Source: Enterococcaceae bacterium (lineage in GTDB: Bacteria; Bacillota; Bacilli; Lactobacillales; Enterococcaceae). From it: a stretch of 64,000 bases of DNA. The notes beneath the pieces were generated by a model. The model saw only the letters and a program-made list of their open reading frames with translations, searched no databases and was not told the DNA's origin. The position numbers were made by a program, and so were the translations under genes. Below, in pieces: positions 1 through 9,489 of this stretch. The first letter of the stretch is position 1. Every line of letters begins with the position of its first letter. Location of the stretch: contig JALCOL010000008.1 in assembly GCA_022649665.1 (NCBI GenBank), positions 37,008 through 101,007 of the forward strand, read 5' to 3'.

Positions 1-56
1 AGCTCTTGTTTTTTCACACTTTGCGAACCACTGATCAAGCGGCCCTTTTTACCAGA

Positions 57-1988
57 TTATTGCCGCGAATAATTTTTAATTTCTTCTTTGATCGAATCGA
101 CAAAAAGATTCGTGTCGACAGATTCAGTCTCTTTACTGCCGTAATGACGAACATTGACGGTCGCGTCTTTGACTTCTTGATCGCCGACAACTAATTCATA
201 AGGGATCTTTTGTGTTTGGGCTGCCCGGATCTTATAGCCCATCTTTTCATTGCGGTCATCGACCTCGACGCGGATCCCTTCATCGGCAAGGCGATTTTTG
301 ATTTCATATGCATAGTCGGCGTGCGCTTCATTGCTGACCGGGATGATCTCTACTTGAACAGGGGCCAGCCAGGTTGGAAAGGCGCCTTTATAAACTTCGG
401 TCAAATAAGCGACAAACCGTTCCATCGTCGAAACGATCCCGCGGTGGATCACGACCGGCCGATGGTTTTCACCGTCTTCCCCGACATAAGCTAAATCAAA
501 ACGTTCCGGTAAAAGAAAGTCCAGCTGGATCGTTGAAAGTGTTTCTTCATTTCCGAGCGCTGTTTTGACTTGGACATCCAATTTCGGTCCGTAAAAAGCG
601 GCTTCGCCTTCTGCCTCGAAATAGTCGAGTTCCAGCTCATCCATCGCGGCTTTCAGCATCGTTTGCGCTTTTTCCCACATTGCATCATTTTCAAAATATT
701 TTTCAGTATTGTTCGGGTCGCGATAGCTCAACCGGAAGCGGTAGTCGGTGATATTGAAGTCATCATATACAGCGACCATCAGCTGCAAAGTCCGTTTGAA
801 CTCTTCTTGGATCTGATCTGGACGAACAAACGTATGGCCGTCGTTGAGCGTCATTTCGCGGACCCGCTGCAAACCGCTCAAAGCTCCTGATTTTTCATAG
901 CGGTGCATCATGCCCATTTCCGCGATCCGGATCGGCAGTTCACGATAGCTGTGGATATGATTTTTATAAACCATCATATGGCTCGGGCAGTTCATCGGCC
1001 GCAAGACCATCATTTCCCCGTCGCCCATATCCATCGGCGGGAACATGTCATCATGGTAATGATCCCAGTGGCCGGATGTTTTATACAAGTTTAAATTAGA
1101 CATGATTGGGGTATAGACGTGCTGATAGCCAAGCGAGATTTCTTTATCAACGATATAGCGTTCGATGATGCGGCGGATCGTCGCGCCTTTCGGCAGCCAG
1201 AATGGCAAGCCGCTGCCGACCTCCGGCGAAATCATGAAAAGATCGAGTTCTTTGCCGAGTTTGCGATGGTCGCGTTCGCGCGCTTCTTCGCGGGCTTTCA
1301 TAAAGTTTTTCATTTCTTGCGTCGTAAAGAAAGCGGTCCCGTAGATCCGCTGCATCATTGGATTATTGGAGCTGCCGCGCCAATAGGCACCGGCAACACT
1401 CAAAAGCTTAAAGACTTGGATCTTGCCAGTGCTGGAGACATGCGGCCCGCGGCACAGATCATAAAAATCGCCTTCTTGATAGATCGAAATCGTTTCGCCT
1501 GCCGGCAATTCTTTGATCAGCTCGACTTTGTATGGATTGTCTTTGAACATGTCGAGCGCTTTTTCTTTCGATACTTCCAAACGTTCGATCGGCAGATTTT
1601 CTTTGACGATCTTTTTCATTTCGGCTTCGATCTTCGGCAGATCATCAACTGTGATCGCCGGATCATTATCGGTATCATAATAAAAGCCGGTATCGATCGC
1701 AGGCCCGATCCCCAATTTGATCTTTGGATAGAGGCGCGTCAGGGCATGTGCTAGAAGATGGGCGGCCGAGTGGCGCAGGATCTCCAGAGATTCTTCGTCT
1801 TTCGGTGTCAAAATACTCAATTCGCCGTCCTCTTCAAGCGGCTGCGACAGGTCGTAAACGTCGCCGTTGAATTTAGCAGCGACTGCTTTTTTTGCTAATG
1901 AGTTGCTGATTGATTTGGCAACATCCAAAAAAGTGCTCCCGGCTTCATATTCTTTTTGGCTTCCATCTGGAAAAATAATCGTCAACAT
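57..1988 (-). CDS. thrS: Threonyl-tRNA synthetase
   Basis: Charges tRNA-Thr with threonine in the cytoplasm. The 643 residues match the usual full length: an N-terminal TGS domain (about 1-60), the editing domain, the class II catalytic core with the zinc-site segment RPMNCPSHM, and a C-terminal anticodon-binding domain starting near [15 protein letters not shown] start preceded by AGGAGG. The gene stands alone behind its own promoter and a T-box leader, so it should be induced when uncharged tRNA-Thr accumulates. The 56 bases after its stop, up to the window edge, show no clear feature. Confidence 0.97.
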   Translation of the reverse strand: MLTIIFPDGSQKEYEAGSTFLDVAKSISNSLAKKAVAAKFNGDVYDLSQPLEEDGELSILTPKDEESLEILRHSAAHLLAHALTRLYPKIKLGIGPAIDTGFYYDTDNDPAITVDDLPKIEAEMKKIVKENLPIERLEVSKEKALDMFKDNPYKVELIKELPAGETISIYQEGDFYDLCRGPHVSSTGKIQVFKLLSVAGAYWRGSSNNPMMQRIYGTAFFTTQEMKNFMKAREEARERDHRKLGKELDLFMISPEVGSGLPFWLPKGATIRRIIERYIVDKEISLGYQHVYTPIMSNLNLYKTSGHWDHYHDDMFPPMDMGDGEMMVLRPMNCPSHMMVYKNHIHSYRELPIRIAEMGMMHRYEKSGALSGLQRVREMTLNDGHTFVRPDQIQEEFKRTLQLMVAVYDDFNITDYRFRLSYRDPNNTEKYFENDAMWEKAQTMLKAAMDELELDYFEAEGEAAFYGPKLDVQVKTALGNEETLSTIQLDFLLPERFDLAYVGEDGENHRPVVIHRGIVSTMERFVAYLTEVYKGAFPTWLAPVQVEIIPVSNEAHADYAYEIKNRLADEGIRVEVDDRNEKMGYKIRAAQTQKIPYELVVGDQEVKDATVNVRHYGSKETESVDTNLFVDSIKEEIKNYSRQ

Positions 1989-2019
1989 AAAAGTTTCCTC
2001 CTAAAATATTAGAAAATAA

Positions 2020-2241
2020 AAAAGTCCTAGTGCGATGCACTAGGACGAAAAAACGTGGTTCCACCTAATTTTCAGACAGGTTCCCCTGTCCCTCATTCCT
2101 GATAACGGTCAGCTCCCCGCTTCGTTTTCAAACGAAGTCTCGAAAGTGGTCACGCTCATCATTGCCGCTTGGAAAACTTTCAGCCAAGGTTTTCTTCTCT
2201 AAAAAGGGAAATGAGGCAGATATCTTTCGTTCGATCAATAT
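2020..2241 (-). promoter_or_regulatory. T-box riboswitch of thrS (specifier ACC, Thr)
   Basis: On the minus strand the leader carries the conserved T-box core AGGTGGAACCACG (2053-2066), which pairs with the tRNA acceptor end, followed by a terminator (stem GTCCTAG, 2024-2046, then a T run). The specifier appears to be ACC at 2148-2150, in the context ACC-A-CTTT typical of the specifier loop; this fits threonine. Uncharged tRNA-Thr should favour the antiterminator. Exact stem I ends were not modelled. Confidence 0.93.
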
Positions 2242-2247
2242 GTATCT

Positions 2248-2276
2248 ATTAAAGCACTTTGCGCTTTTTTTTGCAA
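2248..2276 (-). promoter_or_regulatory. Promoter of the thrS T-box transcript
   Basis: Minus strand: -35 TTGCAA (2271-2276), 17-base spacer, -10 TTTAAT (2248-2253). It would start transcription near 2241, just before the T-box stem I. The rest of the gap to 2396 holds an imperfect stem (CCCCTG/CAGGGG, about 2283-2319) that might end the upstream operon, but its T run is poor. Confidence 0.6.
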
Positions 2277-2396
2277 GCAAGGCCCCTGCCTAAACAGTTT
2301 TGGAGGAGTAGACAGGGGAGGCCGCACAATCGTCATCCATTGTTCGGCTACTCATAATCATAAACAGAAATCAGCAAATGGCAAATAAAATGATTT

Positions 2397-3572
2397 TTAT
2401 TTGGAATTCCGCTCAAAAATCGGATAGCGCGGAATATCTGCGGCATTTTGGGCGGTTCCTAGATAGTAGACCGCATCTGTCTTCTGTGCTAAGGCGAGCA
2501 GTCCGCGGTTTTCTTTTTTCGGCTGTGTAATGATCTCCAGCGCGCTTTTTTTCTTGTATTCATTCAAATAAGCACGTCCAGTCGCATTGAATCCTAAAAT
2601 ACGAAGGTAGGGCTCGCGCCATGCGTGATTGATTTCTGTTTGCGAAACTTGATTGAGCAGATAACAGCATAATCGCATCAGCCGCGCTTGCGAGTAGCGT
2701 TTGGTCTTGATTTTTTCACAAAAATCGGCAAAATGCTGCGCCGTTTTTCCTTGAGCGATCAACCGATGTTCGACGCCTTCGACCATTTGATAGATCTGCC
2801 GCATTTGCCCAGGAGATTGACTGAGCAGGACATATCGCAAATACGGCCAGAAATCTTCCCAAGAAGCGAGATTCGCCTTCATTAAACTTTGAAACGTTTC
2901 AGTGGGAACTTTTTCGCGGATCGCGGCACGCTTGCCTTCAAACAGCGCTTTGCGGATCGCCGTCGCGCTCGCAAATGACGATGCCAGCTTTTTCTCGTGA
3001 TAGCCGCTGCCGACGCGTTTCAGCGGAAAAAGGGTCATCGGCTGCTGATACTTCGCGTTTTCTTTCGCATAGCTCAATGCGAGCAGATGATTGGGTCCGA
3101 GCTTGTTTTGGCGAAACGGCGGATAAAGTTTTTCATAGACCAGCCGCATTTGTTCGGGATACTTCATGCCGTTATTGCGGTACGCTTGAAATGTTTTTTG
3201 GATCGCAGCGGCATGTTCCTGCGTGAATCGCCCAAATTCCGCATAGTCGAACGAATCGGAGCTATCTGTTCCAAAACAAAGCGCATCGCAGTGGAGAGCG
3301 TGCAAGATCTCGATTGCTCCTTTGGCAAAATAATCCGCCGCTTGAACGGCCGAGGCAAACGGCAATTCAACGACCAGGTCGGCCCCGTTCGCCAGCGCCG
3401 CCCGTGTCCGCGCCCATTTATCGATGACCGCCGGTTCGCCGCGCTGCAGCCAGTTGCCGCTCATCACGGCGATCACCGCTTCTGCACCGCTCAGACGACG
3501 GCTTTCTTTCAGATGAAAGGCATGCCCGTTATGAAACGGATTGTATTCGACAACGACGCCGCAGCTCAACAT
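2397..3572 (-). CDS. tmcAL: tRNA(Met) cytidine acetate ligase
   Basis: YlbM/TmcAL family: activates acetate with ATP and acetylates C34 of elongator tRNA-Met. The 391-residue length is typical. The nucleotidyltransferase signature HNGH lies at residues 14-17, after the family's VVEYNPF start, followed by SGNWLQRGEP. It is the last gene of the yqeG-to-tmcAL operon and starts 21 bases after the methyltransferase, with GAGGTG as ribosome binding site. Family known; activity not tested here. Confidence 0.93.
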   Translation of the reverse strand: MLSCGVVVEYNPFHNGHAFHLKESRRLSGAEAVIAVMSGNWLQRGEPAVIDKWARTRAALANGADLVVELPFASAVQAADYFAKGAIEILHALHCDALCFGTDSSDSFDYAEFGRFTQEHAAAIQKTFQAYRNNGMKYPEQMRLVYEKLYPPFRQNKLGPNHLLALSYAKENAKYQQPMTLFPLKRVGSGYHEKKLASSFASATAIRKALFEGKRAAIREKVPTETFQSLMKANLASWEDFWPYLRYVLLSQSPGQMRQIYQMVEGVEHRLIAQGKTAQHFADFCEKIKTKRYSQARLMRLCCYLLNQVSQTEINHAWREPYLRILGFNATGRAYLNEYKKKSALEIITQPKKENRGLLALAQKTDAVYYLGTAQNAADIPRYPIFERNSK

Positions 3573-3593
3573 CTTTTTTCACCTCGCCGCTTG

Positions 3594-4325
3594 CTATTTT
3601 TCACAAACAAAAAACCAGCGCCGGCTCTTATCGCTCGGCGGAGTGCTGGCAAAATCAGCAAAAATTTCCGTTTTTTTGAAACCAGCTTCCTGCAAAAGTT
3701 TTTGATAGGTCGCCAAGGAATACGTCCGTTCCCGGTGCAATTCATCGAAGCGCGCAAACGAACCATTCGCCTCTTCAATGAAAAAAGTCAGAAAGTGCTC
3801 GATCGAGTGGCGCACCTCTCCCGGATAACTGTCCCACAAAAAAGCATATTCATCTGTTTGATAATGATAGGAATAATCAGGAAATACCTGGTCGATCTGA
3901 TAAAGCGAATGGACATCGAACAAGAAGCGGCCGCCCGCCGTCAAATTTTGCCAAACTCCGCGAAAAGCCGCAAGCATCGCAGCTTCATCCGGCAAATAAC
4001 AGAGCGAATCTGAGTAGCAAGTCACCGCATCAAAGACGCCGACTTCTCCGAGCTCCGTCATATCTCCTTCTAAAAACTCGATCTCCGCTCCTTCAGCGAG
4101 TGCCCGCCCTTCAGCAAGCGCCAGCATATCGCTCGATAGATCGAGTCCGGTCACGCGGTACCCTTCTTTTGCGAGCGCGACCGCGAAGATCCCGGAACCG
4201 CAAGCCAGATCCATAATAGTTTGCGTTTCGGGGGCCAGATGCTCTTGGGTAAATTCCAGCCACTTCAAATAGAGTGCCGGATCCATCACATCGTCGTATA
4301 TTTTAGCAAAAGTGGTGTAACTCAT
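3594..4325 (-). CDS. Class I SAM-dependent methyltransferase (YqeM type)
   Basis: A Rossmann-fold methyltransferase of 243 residues. Motif I, DLACGSG, is at 39-45, followed by an acidic end of strand 2 (GLDLS). The start is taken as the ATG of MSYTTFA because it overlaps the rsfS stop as ATGA; an in-frame ATG four codons upstream would lie further inside rsfS. YqeM homologues commonly sit after rsfS in Firmicutes. The substrate is unknown, and the position inside a ribosome/tRNA operon does not settle it. Confidence 0.88.
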   Translation of the reverse strand: MSYTTFAKIYDDVMDPALYLKWLEFTQEHLAPETQTIMDLACGSGIFAVALAKEGYRVTGLDLSSDMLALAEGRALAEGAEIEFLEGDMTELGEVGVFDAVTCYSDSLCYLPDEAAMLAAFRGVWQNLTAGGRFLFDVHSLYQIDQVFPDYSYHYQTDEYAFLWDSYPGEVRHSIEHFLTFFIEEANGSFARFDELHRERTYSLATYQKLLQEAGFKKTEIFADFASTPPSDKSRRWFFVCEK

Positions 4326-4678
4326 TCCGTGATCCACTTACTGACATTGACCATCGGTGCGTCCGACCATAATTTTTCCAGATTATAAAAGGTTCGTTCA
4401 GGACCGGTAAATACATGAACGATCACGTCTCCCAGATCGATCAAGATCCATTTAGCCCCCTCGCGGCCTTCGATCCGCCGGACAGTAACCCCGTTTTTCT
4501 CTGCTTCTTCGACGACCGCATCGACGATCGCTTTGATCTGCCGCTCGCTGTTCCCATGGCAGATCACAAAATAATCAGCCAAAAGCGATACTTTGCGGAC
4601 ATCGAGCGCAACGATCTCTTCGGCACGCTTTTGATCCGCCGCTTTGACGACCAATTCAAGAATTTTTTTACTATCTAT
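4322..4678 (-). CDS. rsfS: Ribosomal silencing factor RsfS, probable ATA start
   Basis: Binds L14 of the large ribosomal subunit and blocks subunit joining when nutrients are scarce. The body is typical, with KVSLLADYFVIC, RIEGREGAKWILIDLGD and FYNLEKLW. The first common start codon in frame is a TTG at 4654, but that removes the family's N-terminal segment (usually Met-Asn/Asp-Ser-Lys-x-Ile/Leu-Leu) and has no ribosome binding site at proper distance. In-frame ATA at 4676-4678 restores it (next residues DSKKILELVV, total 118) and lies 9 bases after GGAG. It would overlap yqeK by 8 bases. The product is certain; the start is an inference. Confidence 0.9.
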   Translation of the reverse strand: MDSKKILELVVKAADQKRAEEIVALDVRKVSLLADYFVICHGNSERQIKAIVDAVVEEAEKNGVTVRRIEGREGAKWILIDLGDVIVHVFTGPERTFYNLEKLWSDAPMVNVSKWITE

Positions 4679-5294
4679 GATGGTTCACTCCTTCTAAGTA
4701 ACGTGGTACCCAATAATTATACGTCAAAATCGTTTTTGGATAAATCGGGACTGCTTTTGAAACCAAATATTCCAAAGTTGTTTTTGTTTCGGCGGCAACG
4801 CCTTCCTGAAGATCGGCAAAAGCGATTTTGCGCACTTCTTCCACTCCCGGAAAATCGCGATGCGGTTCGATAAAGTCTGCCACATAAATGATTTGCGCCA
4901 ACAGATCCATTTTTGGCGCACCGATCGTATGAAAGCGGATCGCGTCCAAGATCTCGGGATCCGTGATCCCGAGATCTCTTTTGACAAATTCAGCGCCGAC
5001 CACACCGTGCCAGATATTGTTGCCCCAATTCAAAAGATCCGGGTCCATGGCGCTGCTTTTGATTTCTTGAATAAAAGCTATCGCGGGAAACTCTTTCGCA
5101 TAGTCATGGGTCAACGCGGCAATGCTGGCGCGTTCGACATCCGCTCCGTATTTTTCAGCCAGCGCGACCGCTGTTTCTTCAACGCCCAGTACATGTTCCA
5201 GGCGTTTTGGACTGATTTTTTGCGCGACGCGCGCGATCAGCTGGGCGCGCGTTCCCGCAAAAAGATCTTCATGATAGCGGATCTCGTTAGCCAC
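4671..5294 (-). CDS. yqeK: HD-domain diadenosine tetraphosphatase YqeK
   Basis: YqeK-family symmetrical Ap4A hydrolase, producing ADP from the stress nucleotide Ap4A. The HD-domain metal ligands are visible: His34 in RLEHVLGV and His63-Asp64 in LTHDYAKEF, with a further His in HTIGAP. The length of 207 residues is normal. Its 5' end overlaps nadD by 8 bases and its 3' end overlaps rsfS, as usual in this operon, pointing to translational coupling. Confidence 0.93.
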   Translation of the reverse strand: MANEIRYHEDLFAGTRAQLIARVAQKISPKRLEHVLGVEETAVALAEKYGADVERASIAALTHDYAKEFPAIAFIQEIKSSAMDPDLLNWGNNIWHGVVGAEFVKRDLGITDPEILDAIRFHTIGAPKMDLLAQIIYVADFIEPHRDFPGVEEVRKIAFADLQEGVAAETKTTLEYLVSKAVPIYPKTILTYNYWVPRYLEGVNHHR

Positions 5295-5925
5295 GGTAAA
5301 GCCCCCTTTGCAAAATATACTCTAGTACCAGATCCGGCAAAAGGTAGCGCGGACTCTCACCCTGGCTGACTTTTTCGCGGATCATCGTTGAAGAGATCTC
5401 CATCAGCGGTGAATCCACCCAAAGGATCGGGTAAGGTGAACGCTTCGAATACCCGGGGCGTATCACCCCGACAAACTGCACTAATTTGACTAGTTCGTCA
5501 ATATCGCGCCACTTTGGCAGATAATCGACCATATCGCCGCCGATGATGAAATAATAATCCGTCGTCGGATGGAGCTGCTTGAGGATCCGCATCGTATCGA
5601 TCGTATAGCTTTTTCCTTTGCGTTCGAGTTCAACGGTTTCGATCCCGAGATGCGGATTGTCTTTGGTCGCCAGAAGCAGCATATTGTAGCGGTCCTGCGC
5701 ATCGATCGTTTTTTTTGGATCGACATGCGGTGGCAGAAAGCTGGGCATCAACCGAATTTCATCAAGCCCTAGGTGCTGATGCACTTGTTCAGCGATCACC
5801 AGATGTGCCTGATGGACCGGGTTGAAATTTCCACCCAAGATCCCGACTTGTCTACGCTTTTCAAAAACATTCACTTGTGTTTTCACTTTTATTTCAGTAT
5901 CGGCATAGCGGCAATAATTCCCCAA
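5287..5925 (-). CDS. nadD: Nicotinate-nucleotide adenylyltransferase
   Basis: Makes deamido-NAD from nicotinate mononucleotide and ATP in NAD synthesis. The nucleotidyltransferase motif GGNFNPVHQAH and the C-terminal ISSTMIR motif are intact. About 25 residues precede the core, as is common in lactobacillar NadD. A GTG at 5934 is possible but abuts the ribosome binding site GGGAGG (5935-5940); the TTG at 5925 is 9 bases away and is preferred. The gene lies between yhbY and yqeK in one operon. Confidence 0.93.
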   Translation of the reverse strand: MGNYCRYADTEIKVKTQVNVFEKRRQVGILGGNFNPVHQAHLVIAEQVHQHLGLDEIRLMPSFLPPHVDPKKTIDAQDRYNMLLLATKDNPHLGIETVELERKGKSYTIDTMRILKQLHPTTDYYFIIGGDMVDYLPKWRDIDELVKLVQFVGVIRPGYSKRSPYPILWVDSPLMEISSTMIREKVSQGESPRYLLPDLVLEYILQRGLYRG

Positions 5926-5940
5926 ATCAGGCACCCTCCC

Positions 5941-6252
5941 TTACAATGCGCGGACTTTTTCAGAGATTTCGCGGTTCTTTTCTTTTCGTGAGGGTCGGTA
6001 AACGACCAAAATATTGCCGATATGCTGGACAACGGCTGCATTAAGCAGCTTTTCGAGTTTTTCGGTGACTTCTTCCGGTTCTGCCAGTGTGTTCGGCAAT
6101 AGCGATACTTTGATCAATTCGCGTTTTTCTAGCGCTTCGCCGATCTGATGGACCAGCTCATCAGTGGCACCGCCTTTGCCGATTTGAAAGATCGGCTTCA
6201 TCGCGTGCGCTGAGGCCCGCAAAAATCGTTTTTGTTTTCCTGTCAGATCCAA
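5941..6252 (-). CDS. yhbY: Ribosome assembly RNA-binding protein YhbY
   Basis: A 103-residue CRM-domain protein that associates with the 50S precursor. The family signatures LTGKQKRFLRASAH and QIGKGG, the latter an RNA-binding loop, are present. The start is TTG, five bases after GAGGAG. It sits between yqeH and nadD in the operon. Confidence 0.93.
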   Translation of the reverse strand: MDLTGKQKRFLRASAHAMKPIFQIGKGGATDELVHQIGEALEKRELIKVSLLPNTLAEPEEVTEKLEKLLNAAVVQHIGNILVVYRPSRKEKNREISEKVRAL

Positions 6253-6269
6253 TAATACTCCTCTTTTCT

Positions 6270-7379
6270 TTAAATCAGTGCTTTTCTTTTTAAGACTTTA
6301 ACGCCTTTTGGTGCCCAGCCGGCGATCCGGCTCGGTCCTTTGACCGTGATCCAGCCTAAACCGGCAAAAACGATATCGCTTTTTTCTTCGATGGAAAATT
6401 CAAAGCGCACCAATTCAGGAAAATCAGCGACCTCATCGGCTTGCGGCGGTGTCAAGAGCCCGCCGAGGTGGCGCGCATAAAAGTCCTCCGCATTGGAAAG
6501 CTTCGTCCGGTGGAGCGTCAGATCATTTGAGACATAGGCAATGACTGGACTTTTCTCACCGCTCAAATAGTCGAAACGAGCCAATCCACCCAAAAAGATC
6601 GTCTGCTGCGGATTCAGCTGATAGACTTTCGGCTTGATCTCCTTATTCGGCGCAATGATCCGCAGATCTTTTTTTCCTAAGAAATGCGCCATCTGCTCCC
6701 GGTGGACGACCCCCGGTGTATCGATCAAGAAGTGACCGTCTTCAAGCGGGATCTCGATCTTATCCAGTGTCGTTCCCGGAAATTGCGAAGTCGTGATCAA
6801 GTCCTTGATACCGCTCGTCGATTTGATGATTTGATTGATCAAAGTCGATTTGCCGACATTTGTGACACCGACGACATAGACATCTTTACCGTGGCGGTAT
6901 TTTTCGATTTTTGCTAACAGTTCATCGATCTCGAACCCTTTTTTCCCGCTGGTCAAAAGAACATCTGCTGGCCGCAAGCCGGCTTGATGGGCTTCTTCTT
7001 TCATCCACTGGATCAGATGACCGTACTTGACTGATTTCGGCAGCAGATCGACTTTATTGCCGACCAGGATCAGCGGGTTCTCGCCGATAAAGCGGTGAAG
7101 CCCGGGGATCAGCGAACCGTCAAAGTCAAAGATATCCACGACGTTTACAAAAAGCGCATCTGCTTTTCCCAGTTCATTCAAAAAGTGCAGGAAAGCATCA
7201 TCACTCAGCGAAAGATCCGGCACTTCATTGTAATGGCGCAGCCGGAAGCACCGCTGGCAATATAATTCTTCAGTATCGGCTTTTGCTAATGCGGAAGCCG
7301 GAGTATAGCCGATTTTTTCCGGATCATCAGTTTGGATCTTCGCTCCGCAGCCGATACAGTACATTTCTGTTTCACTCAT
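6270..7379 (-). CDS. yqeH: Ribosome biogenesis GTPase YqeH
   Basis: A circularly permuted GTPase required for 30S assembly. From the N-terminus: a zinc finger (C8, C11, C41, C44), then GTPase motifs in permuted order, G4 (NKVD) before G1 (GVTNVGKST) and G3 (DTPG), then a C-terminal RNA-binding region. The start is the ATG at 7379 (MSETEMYC), 12 bases after GGAGG; a longer reading frame back to 7424 would run into yqeG and lacks a binding site. It follows yqeG by 7 bases. Confidence 0.95.
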   Translation of the reverse strand: MSETEMYCIGCGAKIQTDDPEKIGYTPASALAKADTEELYCQRCFRLRHYNEVPDLSLSDDAFLHFLNELGKADALFVNVVDIFDFDGSLIPGLHRFIGENPLILVGNKVDLLPKSVKYGHLIQWMKEEAHQAGLRPADVLLTSGKKGFEIDELLAKIEKYRHGKDVYVVGVTNVGKSTLINQIIKSTSGIKDLITTSQFPGTTLDKIEIPLEDGHFLIDTPGVVHREQMAHFLGKKDLRIIAPNKEIKPKVYQLNPQQTIFLGGLARFDYLSGEKSPVIAYVSNDLTLHRTKLSNAEDFYARHLGGLLTPPQADEVADFPELVRFEFSIEEKSDIVFAGLGWITVKGPSRIAGWAPKGVKVLKRKALI

Positions 7380-7386
7380 GATATTT

Positions 7387-7914
7387 TTATTCCTCCAATT
7401 CAGTTTTCCACTGAATTTTTCCATCTCGATAGATTTTTTTCAGCTGTCTTCTTTCACGCCAGCGGTTGATCCGCGTATCCCATGCGTCGCTTTCGATCAG
7501 CGGTTTGACTAAGATCGAGCGCATCCCGATCCGATTGGCGGCCCGAATGTCGGTCATCAATTGATCGCCGACCATCACCAGCGAGGCGACCGGCAGCTGA
7601 AGCATTTTTCCGGCGCGCCTCAAGCCGTGGCTGAATGGTTTGAGCGCACGCGAAATATAGGGAAGTTCGAGTTTATCGACGACGCGCCGAATGCGGGGAG
7701 CTGAATTGTTTGAGATCACGACGACCGGGATCTTCGCTTCTTTCATGCGGCGGATCCAAACGCGCAGCTCGTCAGTTCCATCTGGATTATTCCAGGCAAC
7801 CAGCGTATTATCCAAATCGACTAAGACCCCTTTGATCCCCTTTTCTTTTAGCATTTCCGGCGTCAGCTGATAAACTGCGGCCAATGTCCAAGTAGGCTGA
7901 TACTTATTCGTCAT
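7387..7914 (-). CDS. yqeG: HAD-family phosphatase YqeG
   Basis: A 175-residue HAD-IIIA phosphatase with the catalytic DLDNT motif (Asp33, Asp35), a Ser/Asn motif (VVISNNS) and the acidic motif MVGDQLMTDI. In Firmicutes it heads the yqeG-yqeH operon, as here; its substrate is not established. Only 26 bases separate it from the amylase terminator, so its promoter must lie in or before that hairpin. A TATAAT at 7978-7983 (minus strand), inside the amylase end, is a candidate -10. Confidence 0.9.
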   Translation of the reverse strand: MTNKYQPTWTLAAVYQLTPEMLKEKGIKGVLVDLDNTLVAWNNPDGTDELRVWIRRMKEAKIPVVVISNNSAPRIRRVVDKLELPYISRALKPFSHGLRRAGKMLQLPVASLVMVGDQLMTDIRAANRIGMRSILVKPLIESDAWDTRINRWRERRQLKKIYRDGKIQWKTELEE

Positions 7915-7940
7915 TCTGATACTCCTTTAGCAACAAACAA

Positions 7941-7963
7941 GGAGTACTTGCTGAAAGCACTCC
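7941..7963 (-). terminator. Terminator after the amylase gene
   Basis: Stem GGAGT/ACTCC with an extended imperfect arm (GGAGTGCTTTC, GCAAGTACTCC). On the minus strand it is followed by TTGTTTGTTG and on the plus strand by TTTTTT. It separates the amylase from yqeG. Confidence 0.75.
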
Positions 7964-7977
7964 TTTTTTCCTATCCA

Positions 7978-9489
7978 TTATACTGTATCCGTATCGTTTT
8001 TTACAGCTGAAACTTTTAAATGCAGTTTCAATTCTTCTTTGACTTTTTTATTGACCCAAACCGAAATCGAGCCGTCGTTCACCGGGAAGGTCCCAACGCC
8101 TTCTTTGTTGAGTGTGATCTCTTCTTTGCGGTTGCCTAAACAGTCGATGTACGTTTCGCCGCCATTCAAAGCCGAAAGACTCATTTCTTTCTCGCCGCCG
8201 ATGCGGTCCGTCAAAATGACCGCAAATCCGGAATTCTCATGGGCCAAGTCGCCCATGCGCGTCCAGCCGATCACGTCCGGATCATCGAGATAATCTTTCT
8301 GTGCACCGTGCCCGAGCTGTCTTCTGACATGCAGCATGATCTCCAGCGGATCGCCGACCGGTGCGACATTCTGCGTTGGGATCCCATATAAATCGCCGTA
8401 AAATACACAAGGTGTTCCTTCCCGCCGCAATAGCGTCAGCGCATAGGCTTGTGATTTGAACCAGCCTTCGACCCAGCTTTCGAGCGCTTGGCCTTTTTGC
8501 GTATCGTGATTATCGACAAAAGTCGTCGTCCATTCCGGCCGGTGCGCCACCAGGGTGTCAGTGAAGATCTGCGACATGTCGAACTGCCCGTCCGAACTCG
8601 AAGCTTTAAACAAATTGAAATGAAGCGGCACGTCGAATAACGTAAATAAACTTCCTGAAGCATCGATATAGTGAAGAAGCTTATCCAGCTCATCCGACCA
8701 ATATTCGCCGACAACGAACAATGGCTGGGAGCCGCGTTCGCGCTGGCGGTTTCTGAGCCAATCGACAAAAAAATCAAAAGAAATGTGCTTGACAGCATCA
8801 AGCCGGTAACCGTCGACATGCGTCATGTCCTGGAACCACGTGCCCCACTTGTTCAGCTGTTCGACTGTTTCCGGATTTTTCATATCCAGATCGGCACCCA
8901 TCAAATAATCGTAATTACCGTTTTCGGTATCGACATTTTTTGCCCATTCTTTGCCGGCAAACCCGAAGACTGCGTGTTCATGACGCCGCTGATCATAATC
9001 GACCCCGTCAAAGTTCTTCCATGTCCAGATATAATCATTGTATTTGCCGTTTCTTCCCGGAAAGGTAAATTTCGTCCATGCTTTGATCATTTCGCTTTTG
9101 CCGTCTTCTTGTGTCCGGTCATTTTGGATATAGCGGACTGCTTCGACTTCTTCTTCCTCATCAGCTCCAAGGAAATGATTGAAAACGACATCTGCATATA
9201 CTTCCATATCGAGCGCATGAAAGGTATGGATGCACTCCAAATAATCTTGTTTGATCCCGTATTTGGTCGCCACTGTCCCTTTTTGATCGAATTCACCCAA
9301 GTCGTACAGATCGTAAACGCCGTAGCCGACGTCATCTTTTCCAGCTGCCCCTTTATAAGCCGGCGGCAGCCAGATGCCGGTGAATCCCAACATTTTGATC
9401 TGCGGCGCTTCCAACTGCAGATTTTGCCAGTGTGTCCCATCATTGGGCAGTTCCCATTGAAAACCCTGCAAGATCGTCCGTGTATTCAT
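7978..9489 (-). CDS. amyS: Intracellular alpha-amylase (GH13)
   Basis: Hydrolyses alpha-1,4-glucans. The catalytic residues of GH13 are visible: the nucleophile in DGYRLDAVKH, the acid/base Glu in VVGEYW, and the transition-state Asp in FVDNHDTQ. The length of 503 residues and opening MNTRTILQGFQWELP fit the cytoplasmic subfamily (GH13_5); no signal peptide is present, so it should act on internal or imported maltodextrin/glycogen. The start is the ATG 7 bases after AAGGAGG. A -10 TATAAT (9512-9517) precedes it. It is divergent from the fructose operon. Confidence 0.92.
   Translation of the reverse strand: MNTRTILQGFQWELPNDGTHWQNLQLEAPQIKMLGFTGIWLPPAYKGAAGKDDVGYGVYDLYDLGEFDQKGTVATKYGIKQDYLECIHTFHALDMEVYADVVFNHFLGADEEEEVEAVRYIQNDRTQEDGKSEMIKAWTKFTFPGRNGKYNDYIWTWKNFDGVDYDQRRHEHAVFGFAGKEWAKNVDTENGNYDYLMGADLDMKNPETVEQLNKWGTWFQDMTHVDGYRLDAVKHISFDFFVDWLRNRQRERGSQPLFVVGEYWSDELDKLLHYIDASGSLFTLFDVPLHFNLFKASSSDGQFDMSQIFTDTLVAHRPEWTTTFVDNHDTQKGQALESWVEGWFKSQAYALTLLRREGTPCVFYGDLYGIPTQNVAPVGDPLEIMLHVRRQLGHGAQKDYLDDPDVIGWTRMGDLAHENSGFAVILTDRIGGEKEMSLSALNGGETYIDCLGNRKEEITLNKEGVGTFPVNDGSISVWVNKKVKEELKLHLKVSAVKNDTDTV

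Noticed and set aside
2997..4013. 338-codon plus-strand frame across tmcAL and the methyltransferase
   Set aside because: Antisense to two well-supported genes, without ribosome binding site or recognisable domains.
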